From an uncultured Dysosmobacter sp. (GTDB lineage: Bacteria > Bacillota > Clostridia > Oscillospirales > Oscillospiraceae), in contig CAKSVQ010000012.1 of assembly GCA_934504065.1 (NCBI GenBank), forward strand, positions 1-34,782: a stretch of 34,782 bases of DNA, given 5' to 3'. Positions within the stretch are counted from its first letter, which is position 1; each line of letters begins with the position of its first letter. A model generated the notes under the pieces. The model saw only the letters and a program-made list of their open reading frames with translations. It was not told the origin of the DNA and ran no database searches. This document shows positions 24,531 to 31,712 of the stretch, one piece after another. The position numbers and the translations under genes are program-made.

Positions 24531-25793
24531 ATGTCACACACTGCTGAGATCATTGCCGTGGGCACGGAGCTGCTCCTCGGCAACATTGTCAACACCAACG
24601 CCCGGGACCTTTCGCAGGCCCTTTCCGCCGTGGGCGTCAACGTGTTTTACCACACCGTTGTGGGCGACAATCCCCAGCGGCTGAAGGACGCGCTGAACAT
24701 TGCCCGCACCCGGGCGGACATCATCATCACCACCGGGGGCCTGGGCCCCACCTATGACGACCTCACCAAGCAGACCATCTGCGAGACCTTTGACCAGCCG
24801 CTGGTGCTGCATGAGGAGATCGTGGAGCAGCTCAAGGTCTATTTTGAAAAGAACGTCCACATGGCCATGCCCTCCAACAACATCCAGCAGGCTCAGCTTC
24901 CGGAGGGATGCACCGTGTTCGATAACCCCGTGGGCACCGCTCCCGGCTGTGCCTTCTACGCGGACGGCGTGCATGTGCTGATGCTGCCCGGCCCGCCCTT
25001 TGAAATGCTGACCATGCTCCGCCGCCATGTCATTCCCTATCTCCGGACCCTTTCCAGCGAGGTCATCGTCTCCCACGACATCATGACCTTCGGACTGGGG
25101 GAAAGCCCCATGGAAGAACTGATGCGCGGCAAGATGCAGGCCATGGAAAACCCGTCCCTCGCCACCTATGCCAAGCCCAGCGAGGTGCGCCTGCGGGCCA
25201 CCGCCAAGGCCGCCAGCGTGGAAGAGGCGGAAAAGCTGCTTGCCCCCGTGGTGCAAGACGTCACTTCCTTTTTGGGCGATTATGTATACGGCGTGGACGT
25301 TTCCGGCATGGAAGAGGTCTGCTTCCGCCTGTTAAAGGAAAAGGGGCTGACGCTGGCCACCGCGGAAAGCTGCACCGGGGGCCGCATTGCCGAGCGCATG
25401 ACCGCCCTGCCCGGCGTTTCCAGCGTGTACCGGGGCGGCGTGGTGAGCTACTGGACCTCCGTTAAGGCGGAGGTGCTGGGTGTGCCGCAGGAAACGCTGG
25501 ATACCTTTGGCGCGGTGTCGGACGAGACTGCCCGGGCCATGGCCGAGGGGGCGCGGCGCGTCACCGGGGCAGACATTGCCGTCTCCTGCACCGGGGTGGC
25601 AGGCCCGGATCCCGATGAACGGGGTGTGCGGGTCGGCATTGTGTATATCGGCCTTGCCACGCCGGAGGGCACGTTCTGCCGCCCGCTGGACCTTGGAAAT
25701 CGCCGCCGTGACCGCATCCAGGACCTTTCCGTCAACCACGCGCTGGATGTGGTGCGGCGGTATCTGACGGGCAAGCCCATCACCCTTTCCTGA
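24531..25793 (+). CDS. cinA: CinA family protein (NMN amidohydrolase / ADP-ribose pyrophosphatase)
   Basis: A 420-residue two-domain protein. The N-terminal MoaB/MogA-like COG1058 domain begins AEIIAVGTELLLGNIVNTNA and contains TTGGLGPTYDDLTKQT and MLPGPPFEM. The C-terminal PncC domain, from about residue 265, has LATAESCTGGRIAERMT, where the serine/cysteine region forms the deamidase site, and SCTGVAGPD. PncC converts NMN to nicotinate mononucleotide in pyridine nucleotide recycling, and the N-terminal domain of some homologues cleaves ADP-ribose. The ATG at 24531 has an aaaggaag site. It ends the comM operon, with a strong terminator about 20 nt after the stop. The name comes from competence induction in streptococci, which is not shown here. 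Confidence 0.93.
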   Translation: MSHTAEIIAVGTELLLGNIVNTNARDLSQALSAVGVNVFYHTVVGDNPQRLKDALNIARTRADIIITTGGLGPTYDDLTKQTICETFDQPLVLHEEIVEQLKVYFEKNVHMAMPSNNIQQAQLPEGCTVFDNPVGTAPGCAFYADGVHVLMLPGPPFEMLTMLRRHVIPYLRTLSSEVIVSHDIMTFGLGESPMEELMRGKMQAMENPSLATYAKPSEVRLRATAKAASVEEAEKLLAPVVQDVTSFLGDYVYGVDVSGMEEVCFRLLKEKGLTLATAESCTGGRIAERMTALPGVSSVYRGGVVSYWTSVKAEVLGVPQETLDTFGAVSDETARAMAEGARRVTGADIAVSCTGVAGPDPDERGVRVGIVYIGLATPEGTFCRPLDLGNRRRDRIQDLSVNHALDVVRRYLTGKPITLS

Positions 25794-25814
25794 TGCGTTT
25801 TGAAAAAGTTTTTG

Positions 25815-25852
25815 AAAAAGGCCCGGCTGACACTTGACAGTCGGGCCTTTTT
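25815..25852 (+). terminator. Terminator after cinA
   Basis: Stem aaaaaggcccg (25815-25825) / cgggccttttt (25842-25852), extended inward by g-ctg/cag-t pairs to an 8-nt loop. Confidence 0.9.
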
Positions 25853-25862
25853 CGTGTATTCC
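25834..25862 (+). promoter_or_regulatory. Candidate promoter of the PHP gene, inside the cinA terminator
   Basis: Perfect TTGACA at 25834-25839, starting in the loop of the cinA terminator, with TATTCC at 25857-25862 after 17 nt. The -10 is weak. The start codon lies 51 nt downstream. Confidence 0.45.
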
Positions 25863-25912
25863 TAGTATCGAAAACGTTTGCGCTTTGAAAAAGAAAAGGA
25901 AGTGTATTCGCC

Positions 25913-26596
25913 ATGTATAAAATTGAGACCCATCTGCACACCACCCACACCAGCAAGTGCGGCCACCTGACCGCCGACGTGCTGGCCAAGGCATACAAAG
26001 AGGCCGGATACAGCGCCATCGCCGTCACCGATCACTACAACCGGGACACCGTGGACTATCTGCATCTGGACCTCAGCTCTTCGGACGGGCTGCTGGAAAA
26101 GTTTCTGGACGGCTTCCACCGCATGGAGGACGAGTGCGGCAAGGTGGGCATCCGCGTGTACAAGGGCGCGGAGCTGCGCTTTGACGAGTGCGACAACGAC
26201 TATCTGCTCTACGGCTGGCAGGACGAGCTGCTGCGGGATATGCCCCGGAACCTGAAAATGAGCATTGTGGACTTTTCCAAGCTGGCCCGGGACGCGGGCG
26301 CCCTGCTGATCCAGGCCCACCCCTACCGCAAGGGCTGCACCCCTGCCATCGCCTGCTATCTCGACGGCGTGGAGGTACTCAACGCCCATCCCCGGCACGA
26401 CAGCCACAACCCCTGGGCCAAGGCCTACGCCGAGCAGTTCGGCCTGATCCAGACCGCCGGGTCCGACTGCCACCAGACCCCGGACATCGCCCGCAGCGGT
26501 ATCCTCTCTGACACCCTGCCCGCCGACACCTTTGAGTTCGCCGACCTCATCCGCTCCGGCAATTACAGCATCATCCTGCCGCCGGAAGAACAGTAA
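25913..26596 (+). CDS. PHP-domain metal-dependent phosphoesterase
   Basis: A 227-residue PHP-superfamily hydrolase. The metal-binding motifs appear in order: HLHTTHTS at residues 7-14, AVTDHYN near 40, KGAELRF near 85, QAHPYRKGC near 138, AHPRHDSHN near 158 and GSDCHQ near 185. These supply the histidine/aspartate ligands of a trinuclear metal centre. Related stand-alone PHP proteins hydrolyse nucleoside 3',5'-bisphosphates, histidinol phosphate or short RNA; the substrate here cannot be assigned. The ATG at 25913 has an aaggaag site about 10 nt upstream. It is convergent with the ZIP gene and separated from it by a hairpin-rich repeat. Confidence 0.87.
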   Translation: MYKIETHLHTTHTSKCGHLTADVLAKAYKEAGYSAIAVTDHYNRDTVDYLHLDLSSSDGLLEKFLDGFHRMEDECGKVGIRVYKGAELRFDECDNDYLLYGWQDELLRDMPRNLKMSIVDFSKLARDAGALLIQAHPYRKGCTPAIACYLDGVEVLNAHPRHDSHNPWAKAYAEQFGLIQTAGSDCHQTPDIARSGILSDTLPADTFEFADLIRSGNYSIILPPEEQ

Positions 26597-26601
26597 TTTC
26601 A

Positions 26602-26842
26602 TCGAACAAGTGGCTCCGCCACTTTGGCGATCACTCAAAACGCCCGCCGGGAGTTCCCGACGGGCGCTTTCTACAATCACGCACGCAAAAGCCTCGCAGA
26701 GTTCCGTCATCCGCAGATGACGGAAGAAAGTTCAATCCCGTTTTTTCTGAGGACATGCGCCTCGGAAAAAACACCGCTCAGCCAGCGAGTGCACGCGGCG
26801 GGCTGTATCTCTTCGCAGGAAGTGGCTTTGCCACTTCCTGCG
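26602..26842 (+). repeat. Multi-hairpin repeat element, copy B
   Basis: Second copy of the element seen at 7902-8084, again filling a convergent intergenic gap. Shared blocks: tcgaacaagtggct (26602-26615, identical to 7902-7915); aaaagcctcgcagagtt (26687-26703, the reverse complement of 8067-8083), followed by hairpin ttccgtcat/atgacggaa (26702-26725); long hairpin gttttttctgagg/cctcggaaaaaac (26740-26772); and final hairpin cgcaggaagtggc/gccacttcctgcg (26814-26842, loop ttt). Corresponding stems in copy A have different sequence but the same pairing and order. No coding capacity is seen in about 245 bp. Confidence 0.65.
26638..26670 (+). terminator. Hairpin after the PHP gene, probable terminator
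   Basis: Stem cgcccg (26641-26646) / cgggcg (26661-26666), extended by an inner ggga/tccc helix after one mismatch, with aaaa before and cttt after. It sits inside repeat copy B. Confidence 0.6.
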
Positions 26843-26845
26843 AGT

Positions 26846-27601
26846 TTACCCCATCGCCACATCCAGCACCATCATCAGCAGAAATCCCCCCACAAAGCCG
26901 CAGGTACCTGCCCGGCTGTGGGCCTGCGGGATCAGCTCCTCCACCACCACATAGAGCATGGCCCCTGCCGCAAAGCTTAAAAGCCACGGCATCACACCTG
27001 CCGCGCCTGCGGCCACGCCCACTGCCGCCATGCCAAACAGCGGCTCTACGCTGCCGGAGAGGGTCCCCCACAAAAACGACTTCCGCCGGGAAAGCCCCGC
27101 CTGCCGCAGCGGCAGGGCGATGGCCGCACCCTCCGGGAAGTTCTGAATGCCGATGCCCGCAGCCAATGCCGCCGCGCCCGCCAGATTTTCCCCGCTGGCT
27201 GCCAGCGCAAAGGCCAGCCCCACCGCCATGCCCTCCGGCACGTTATGTAGGGTGATGGCCGTCATCAGCAGCGTATTCTGCCGCTCTTTTGCCGGAATGG
27301 CCCCCAGCCGTGGGATCAGCGCGTCCAGCGCCGCCAAAAATACCACCCCTGCCAGCATCCCGGCCGCCGCAGGCAGCCAGCCGGGAACGTTCCACTCCGC
27401 CGCCTGTTCCATGGCGGGCAGCAGCAGGCTCCAAACCGACGCCGCCGTCATCACCCCGGCGGCAAAGCCCAGCATGGCGCGCTGGAACTGGGGCTTTGGC
27501 TCCCCGGCAAAGCAAAACACCGTGGCCGCTCCCAGCGTGGTCATGAAAAAGGTAAAGCCGGTGCCGAGAGCGGCCCAGCCAAGAGATCGCAGCATTCCCA
27601 T
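26846..27601 (-). CDS. ZIP-family (GufA-type) metal transporter
   Basis: A 251-residue polytopic membrane protein of the ZIP family, GufA subfamily, which takes up zinc or other divalent metals. The metal-coordinating helices are clear: TLHNVPEGMAVGLAFAL near residues 117-133 and GIGIQNFPEGAAIALPLR near 145-162. About eight hydrophobic helices are visible, ending FLLMMVLDVAMG. The start is set at 27601 (MGMLRSLGW), which has an aaagg site 6 nt upstream. The frame stays open to 28027, but that extension is low-complexity, crosses the folded element at 27763-28036 and lacks a ribosome binding site. A possible minus-strand -10 TATACT lies at 27644-27649 without a good -35. The stop codon sits beside the last hairpin of repeat copy B. 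Confidence 0.9.
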   Translation of the reverse strand: MGMLRSLGWAALGTGFTFFMTTLGAATVFCFAGEPKPQFQRAMLGFAAGVMTAASVWSLLLPAMEQAAEWNVPGWLPAAAGMLAGVVFLAALDALIPRLGAIPAKERQNTLLMTAITLHNVPEGMAVGLAFALAASGENLAGAAALAAGIGIQNFPEGAAIALPLRQAGLSRRKSFLWGTLSGSVEPLFGMAAVGVAAGAAGVMPWLLSFAAGAMLYVVVEELIPQAHSRAGTCGFVGGFLLMMVLDVAMG

Positions 27602-27728
27602 CAACGCCTTTATCGGATTCGGGCGGCACTGCGCCCGTATGCCAGTATAGACGCGCCCGGCAGGAAAGGTGCGCACTCTCGCAGAGGGCCCGCCCATCAC
27701 ATTCGCCACGTTTCCGCTGCTGCCGCCC

Positions 27729-27757
27729 TTGCTTTTTTGTGCAGGATGTGTTATTTT
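27729..27757 (+). promoter_or_regulatory. Candidate promoter for the structured leader and guanine deaminase
   Basis: TTGCTT at 27729-27734 and TATTTT at 27752-27757 with a 17-nt spacer. Predicted initiation near 27764 coincides with the left end of the folded element. No better promoter was found between that element and the riboswitch, whose ends are only 7 nt apart. Confidence 0.45.
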
Positions 27758-27762
27758 AAGGA

Positions 27763-28036
27763 TACCATCAGTTGATAAGGGCAGATACGCTTTCCAGCGG
27801 CTAAAATAACCGCTGGCATTGTCATCGTCCTCGGCTTGCGCCAGCAAGCCTTCGTCCTCTTCCGCGCCAGCGTCCATTTTTGCTCGCCGGAAAGTCCTTC
27901 GGAGTTTTTCGGGAGCGGAAACGGCGGCTCGGCGAGGCTGACGAAGCAGCCGGGCTGACGCCCGGCAATGAGGAAAACGAAGTTGGACGCTGCTTTCGCC
28001 CCGAAAAACCGTATTTGCCCTTGTCAACTGATGGTA
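27763..28036 (+). repeat. 274-bp folded element with 27-bp terminal inverted repeats
   Basis: The ends, 27763-27789 and 28010-28036, are inverted repeats matching at 25 of 27 positions, both beginning TACCATCAGTTGA. The two differences are U-G and G-U wobbles when the plus strand is transcribed. Nested inside are helices 27868-27876/27984-27992 (cagcgtcca/tggacgctg) and 27883-27889/27929-27935 (ctcgccg/cggcgag). Local hairpins lie at 27794-27816, 27833-27850 and 27948-27965. It encodes no protein. It is either a MITE-like mobile element or a large structured leader RNA or ncRNA. No clear target duplication was found: aagga lies just left and aaaaagga just right, not directly abutting. Confidence 0.75.
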
Positions 28037-28043
28037 AAAAAGG

Positions 28044-28110
28044 ACTCATATAATTTCGCTGGAATGGTGCGAAAGTTTCTACGGAGCCGCCGAAAGGCTC
28101 TGCTATGAGT
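28044..28110 (+). promoter_or_regulatory. Guanine-class purine riboswitch aptamer
   Basis: P1 is ACTCATA (28044-28050) / TATGAGT (28104-28110). P2 is tttcgc/gcgaaa with a loop containing tgg, J2/3 is gtttctac, and P3 is gagcc/ggctc with loop gccgaaa. The nucleotide just before TATGAGT is C, equivalent to C74, which specifies guanine rather than adenine. The GG and CC of the two loops can form the usual kissing interaction. It lies directly upstream of a guanine deaminase gene. Confidence 0.93.
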
Positions 28111-28138
28111 GTCTGACAGGTGGCAGACGCTCCTTTTT
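28107..28138 (+). terminator. Riboswitch expression-platform terminator
   Basis: Stem gagtgtctg (28107-28115) / cagacgctc (28124-28132) with an 8-nt loop, followed by cttttttat. Its 5' arm shares 28107-28110 with the 3' strand of aptamer P1, so ligand-bound P1 and the full terminator exclude each other. This suggests a guanine-activated (ON) switch. Confidence 0.8.
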
Positions 28139-28169
28139 TATGCCAAAATTTTGCAGCGAGGTGTTTTGT

Positions 28170-29441
28170 ATGTCTGTTACGATCATCAAGGGAATCATCA
28201 TTTCCGCCCCGGCGCTGGGCAAGCTGGACATTACGGAAAACGGGTATCTGGTGGCGGAGGACGGCGTGATCGCCGGAGTGTTCCCCACCCTGCCGGAGTG
28301 CTATGCCGCCCTGCCTGTGGAGGACTGGGGCAGCAGCCTTGTTTTGCAGTCCTTTGCCGACCTCCATCTCCACGCCCCCCAGTATCCCATGCTGGGCATG
28401 GGCATGGACCTGCCCCTGCTGGACTGGCTGAACGCCTATGCCTTTCCCACAGAGGCCCGGTTCGCGGACAAAGACTATGCCCGGGAAATTTACCGCAAGC
28501 TGGCCCATGAGCTCATCCGCCGGGGCACCACCCGGGTATGCATGTTCTCCTCCCTCCACACCGACGCCACACTGATCTTAATGGACGAGCTGGAAAAGGC
28601 CGGGGTCACGGGGTACGTAGGCAAGGTGAACATGGACCGCAACAACGCCCCCGGCGTGCTGGAGGAGACCACGGAGGAATCCATGCGGGAGACCCTGCGC
28701 TGGCTGGACGGCTGCGGCGCGTTCCACCACGTAAAGCCCATGCTGACTCCCCGCTTCACCCCCTCCTGCACCGACGAACTGATGGCGTTTTTGGGGAAGC
28801 TCGCCAAAGAGCGGGACCTGCCTGTCCAATCCCATCTTTCTGAAAACGGGGCGGAGATCGAATGGGTGGGCAAGCTCCACCCCGACTGCAAACAGTATTG
28901 GGAGACCTATGCCAAATTCGGCCTCTGGAACGACCGCACGGTCATGGCCCACTGCGTCTGGTCGGATGCCCGGGAACGCCGGGCCATGAAGGACGCGGGC
29001 GTCACCATGGTCTACTGCGCGGACTCCAACCAGAACATCTGCTCCGGCGTGGCCCCAGTGCGCGTTATGCTGGACGAGGGGCTGAAGGTGGCACTCGGCA
29101 GTGACATTGCAGGCGGCGACCATCTGGATATGTTCGACGTCGTGGCCTCCTCCATCCGGGGCTCCAAGGCCCGCCGCATATTGGACGGCTGGCACACTCC
29201 TTTCCTCACGGTAGCGGAGGGCTGGTATCTGGGCACCTCCGCCGGGGCAGCCTACTTTGGCGAGCAGCCGGGCTTTGCCGCGGGCAACCCGCTCCACGCC
29301 ATCGTCCTTGCGGATGACGCCCTGCCCCAGCCCCATCCCCTCACCCCCGCCGAGCGGCTGGAGCGGTGCGTATACCTGCGGCAAAGCGGTGCCGTCCGCG
29401 CCGTGTGGAGCGCTGGAAGAAAGGTCTATACCGCGGACTGA
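28170..29441 (+). CDS. guaD: Guanine deaminase
   Basis: It converts guanine to xanthine and ammonia in purine catabolism or salvage. The 423-residue amidohydrolase carries the family motifs: FADLHLHAPQYPMLGMG near residues 64-80 (first metal His pair), MLTPRFTPSC near 190, QSHLSEN near 220, MAHCVWSD near 260 and GSDIAGGDHLDMF near 310. The ATG at 28170 has gaggtg 6 nt upstream. The earlier in-frame ATG at 28140 falls in the terminator T-run and is rejected. Control by the guanine riboswitch agrees with the assigned substrate. The gene is followed by a strong hairpin. Confidence 0.95.
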   Translation: MSVTIIKGIIISAPALGKLDITENGYLVAEDGVIAGVFPTLPECYAALPVEDWGSSLVLQSFADLHLHAPQYPMLGMGMDLPLLDWLNAYAFPTEARFADKDYAREIYRKLAHELIRRGTTRVCMFSSLHTDATLILMDELEKAGVTGYVGKVNMDRNNAPGVLEETTEESMRETLRWLDGCGAFHHVKPMLTPRFTPSCTDELMAFLGKLAKERDLPVQSHLSENGAEIEWVGKLHPDCKQYWETYAKFGLWNDRTVMAHCVWSDARERRAMKDAGVTMVYCADSNQNICSGVAPVRVMLDEGLKVALGSDIAGGDHLDMFDVVASSIRGSKARRILDGWHTPFLTVAEGWYLGTSAGAAYFGEQPGFAAGNPLHAIVLADDALPQPHPLTPAERLERCVYLRQSGAVRAVWSAGRKVYTAD

Positions 29442-29443
29442 TG

Positions 29444-29484
29444 ATGAAAGCGGCAGAAGCCATAATGGCTTCTGCCGCTTTCAT
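29444..29484. terminator. Bidirectional terminator between guaD and the kinase-like gene
   Basis: Perfect stem of about 18 bp (29444-29461 with 29467-29484) around ataat, followed on the plus strand by tctttatttatcg. It lies between convergent genes. Confidence 0.88.
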
Positions 29485-29501
29485 TCTTTATTTATCGTTA
29501 T

Positions 29502-30086
29502 TTATCGTTCATACAGTCCGGCGATCACCTCCACGCACCTGTCGATCCCCAGCACGCCGCTGTCCAGCGTCAGGTGGTAATTCTGGGCATAGCCCCATTT
29601 CATGTCGGTATAAAAACGATGATAAGCGGCGCGACGCTTATCCTTATCCCGCAGGCGCTCCTCCGGGGACTGCTCCCGCTCACCGTACACCCTGACAATG
29701 CGCTCGGCACGGAATTTCATGTCCGCATGGATAAAGACCTTCAGACAATCCGCCTTGTCCCGCAGAATATAGTCGGCACAGCGGCCAACGATGACGCAGG
29801 GGCCTTTTCCCGCCAGCTCAGTAATGATCTTGCTCTGGTGCTCCCACAGAATATCCTCATTGGTGGGGCCAAACATTCGGTTGGAGAGCGCGGAAGAGAG
29901 AAAGCCCCCGGGCGCGTACTCCCCTGCCTCTTTCACATAGTCCGGCGCAAACCCCGTTTCTTTTGCCATTTCCTGAATGATCTCTGCGTCATAGCAGGGG
30001 ATGCCCAGCTTTTCCGCCACCTTTTTGCCGATGGTGCGTCCGCCGCTGCCAAACTCACGGCTGATGGTAATAACTCTGTTTTTCAT
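29502..30086 (-). CDS. Cytidylate-kinase-like family protein
   Basis: A 194-residue P-loop protein of the cytidylate_kin2 group. The nucleotide-binding loop is ISREFGSGGRTIGKKVAEKLG at residues 8-28, followed by IPCYDAEII. CVIVGRCADYILRD near 100-113 and a lid-like segment with RIVRVYGEREQSPEERLRDKDKRRAAYHRFYTD follow. Such proteins are common beside unrelated genes in Clostridia, and their phosphate acceptor is not established, so true CMP kinase activity is not claimed. Its ATG overlaps the TGA stop of the MATE exporter gene (ATGA), with ggaaggag upstream, so the two are translationally coupled. Confidence 0.85.
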   Translation of the reverse strand: MKNRVITISREFGSGGRTIGKKVAEKLGIPCYDAEIIQEMAKETGFAPDYVKEAGEYAPGGFLSSALSNRMFGPTNEDILWEHQSKIITELAGKGPCVIVGRCADYILRDKADCLKVFIHADMKFRAERIVRVYGEREQSPEERLRDKDKRRAAYHRFYTDMKWGYAQNYHLTLDSGVLGIDRCVEVIAGLYER

Positions 30087-31489
30087 ACTTTCTGCACTCC
30101 TTCCGTATGCAATTCCCCATAGGTTTTTACAATAATCACTGCCGAAATGAAAAAGGTCAGAACATCCGAGACGGGCATGGAGTAAAGCACACCGTCCAGG
30201 CCGAAGAACACAGGCAGCAGCAGGGCAAAGCCCACGCCGAACACCACCTCGCGGAACATGGACAGCATGGTGGACGAGAGCGCCTTGCCCACTGCCTGCA
30301 AGAAGATAAAGCACGCCTTGTTGACGCAGGCCAGCACCATCATGCAGAGATAAGTGCGGAATGCCTTGACGGCAAAGTCCGTATAGTAACTGCTCTCGTT
30401 GGCCGCGCCGAACAGGGCAATGAGCTGCCGGGGGAAGCCCTCTGCCAGCACCAGCGCCACTGCGCCCACCAATGCCTCCGCAATCAGCAGTTTGGTGAAC
30501 AGCTCCCGAACACGCAGCTTCTTCTCCGCGCCCATGTTATAGCCCACGATGGGGATGCAGCCCGCCGCCATACCCACCACGATGGAAATGACGATCTGGA
30601 AGAACTTCATCACGATACCGACCACGGCCATGGGGATCTGGGCATACTGCTCCTGTCCAAACACAGCGTTCAGCGCGCCGTATTTGCGAAGCATATTGTT
30701 GATGGCCGCCATGGCCGCCACCAGACTGATCTGGGAAAGAAAACTGGTGATCCCCAACGTCAGCATCCGCCCGCAGAGCTTTCCCTGCAGGGCATAATCA
30801 CTATAGGCGGGCTTGATGATCTTCATATGCAGCAGATACCACACGGCCAGCACTGCCGTTGCCACCTGCCCAATGACCGTGGCAACCGCTGCGCCCATCA
30901 TGCCCCATTTGCAGATAAAGATGAAGATGGGGTCCAGAATAATGTTGATAACCGCGCCCACCAGCGTGGAGATCATGGCGAATTTTGGGTTGCCGTCCGC
31001 GCGGATGATGGGGTTCATGGCCTGACCGAACATATAAAACGGGATGCCCAGCGTGATATAGAAGAAATACTCCTGCGAATGGTGGAACGTTTCTTTGTTG
31101 ACGGTACCACCGAACATGGCGATGATGCCGTCCGCAAACAGGAGATAGACTGCCGTTAATACAAGACTGCTGGCAACCGATACTACAACCGCGCTGCCAA
31201 CGCTGCGCTTTGCTTTCTTCATCTCATTTCTGCCCAGAGCCATGCTGACAAAGGCACAGCAGCCGTCGCCAATCATGACGGCAATCGCCAGCGCCACGAC
31301 AGTCAGCGGGAACACCACGGTATTGGCTGCGTTGCCGTAAGAGCCGAGGTAGCTGGCGTTGGCAATAAAAATCTGATCAACAATGTTATACAGCGCCCCC
31401 ACCAACAGCGAGATAATGCAGGGAACGGCATACTGCCCCATAAGCTTTCCGATGCGCTCCGTTCCCAAAAACTGATTTCCGGTATCCAT
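30083..31489 (-). CDS. MATE-family multidrug exporter
   Basis: A 468-residue transporter with 12 predicted helices in two homologous halves, as in MATE/NorM/MepA-type exporters that use H+ or Na+ antiport. The N terminus reads ERIGKLMGQYAVPCIISLLVGALYNIVDQIFI in its first 45 residues, which is MepA-like. IGDGCCAFVSMALG and VGMAAGCIPIVGYNMGA lie at equivalent positions in the two halves. The substrate is unknown: drugs, dyes or metabolites. The ATG at 31489 has aaggtga 5 nt upstream. The frame is open into the leader, back to 31705, but that part spans two hairpins and has no ribosome binding site. It is followed by the overlapping kinase-like gene. Confidence 0.92.
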   Translation of the reverse strand: MDTGNQFLGTERIGKLMGQYAVPCIISLLVGALYNIVDQIFIANASYLGSYGNAANTVVFPLTVVALAIAVMIGDGCCAFVSMALGRNEMKKAKRSVGSAVVVSVASSLVLTAVYLLFADGIIAMFGGTVNKETFHHSQEYFFYITLGIPFYMFGQAMNPIIRADGNPKFAMISTLVGAVINIILDPIFIFICKWGMMGAAVATVIGQVATAVLAVWYLLHMKIIKPAYSDYALQGKLCGRMLTLGITSFLSQISLVAAMAAINNMLRKYGALNAVFGQEQYAQIPMAVVGIVMKFFQIVISIVVGMAAGCIPIVGYNMGAEKKLRVRELFTKLLIAEALVGAVALVLAEGFPRQLIALFGAANESSYYTDFAVKAFRTYLCMMVLACVNKACFIFLQAVGKALSSTMLSMFREVVFGVGFALLLPVFFGLDGVLYSMPVSDVLTFFISAVIIVKTYGELHTEGVQKV

Positions 31490-31514
31490 AAAATCACCTT
31501 TCTTTCCAAAAAAT

Positions 31515-31668
31515 AAATGCGTAAGTCCCTCATGATCCGGACTTACGCATTTCTGCCACACGATTCCCTGATGAAATTTTCCGTCACACTCCGTCTCTTC
31601 CCCCATTTCCACAAGAAAAAGACGTGCGGCGTTTCTGCAACCGGATTTACGCAGAAACGCCACACGTT
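31515..31668 (-). promoter_or_regulatory. Hairpin-rich leader of the MATE gene, probable attenuator
   Basis: Read on the minus strand, hairpin 1 has a 15-bp stem (31651-31665 with 31624-31638, one G-U pair, extendable to about 17 bp) followed by gtctttttctt. Hairpin 2 has a perfect 14-bp stem (31539-31552 with 31515-31528) followed by attttttgg, a classical intrinsic terminator, just 26 nt before the MATE start codon. The loop side of hairpin 1 (tgcgtaaatccgg) nearly repeats the 5' arm of hairpin 2 (tgcgtaagtccgg), so it can pair with the 3' arm of hairpin 2. This looks like transcription attenuation. No known riboswitch class was recognised. Confidence 0.7.
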
Positions 31669-31676
31669 GTAGGCTT

Positions 31677-31705
31677 ATTATACTGGGTGCGGATGGAAAT
31701 TTCAA
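31677..31705 (-). promoter_or_regulatory. Promoter of the MATE operon
   Basis: Minus-strand TTGAAA (31700-31705) and perfect TATAAT (31677-31682) with a 17-nt spacer. Transcription starts near 31670, at the base of leader hairpin 1. Confidence 0.82.
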
Positions 31706-31712
31706 ATGGTTT

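Noticed and set aside
27602..28027. 142-residue N-terminal extension of the ZIP transporter
   Set aside because: The frame is merely open through the folded 274-bp element. The ATG at 27601 has the ribosome binding site and matches the first membrane helix.
27763..28036. Insertion sequence with transposase
   Set aside because: The element has terminal inverted repeats but is only 274 bp and encodes no protein, so at most it is a non-autonomous element.
31490..31705. 72-residue N-terminal extension of the MATE exporter
   Set aside because: It spans the leader hairpins and part of the promoter; the real start at 31489 has its own ribosome binding site.
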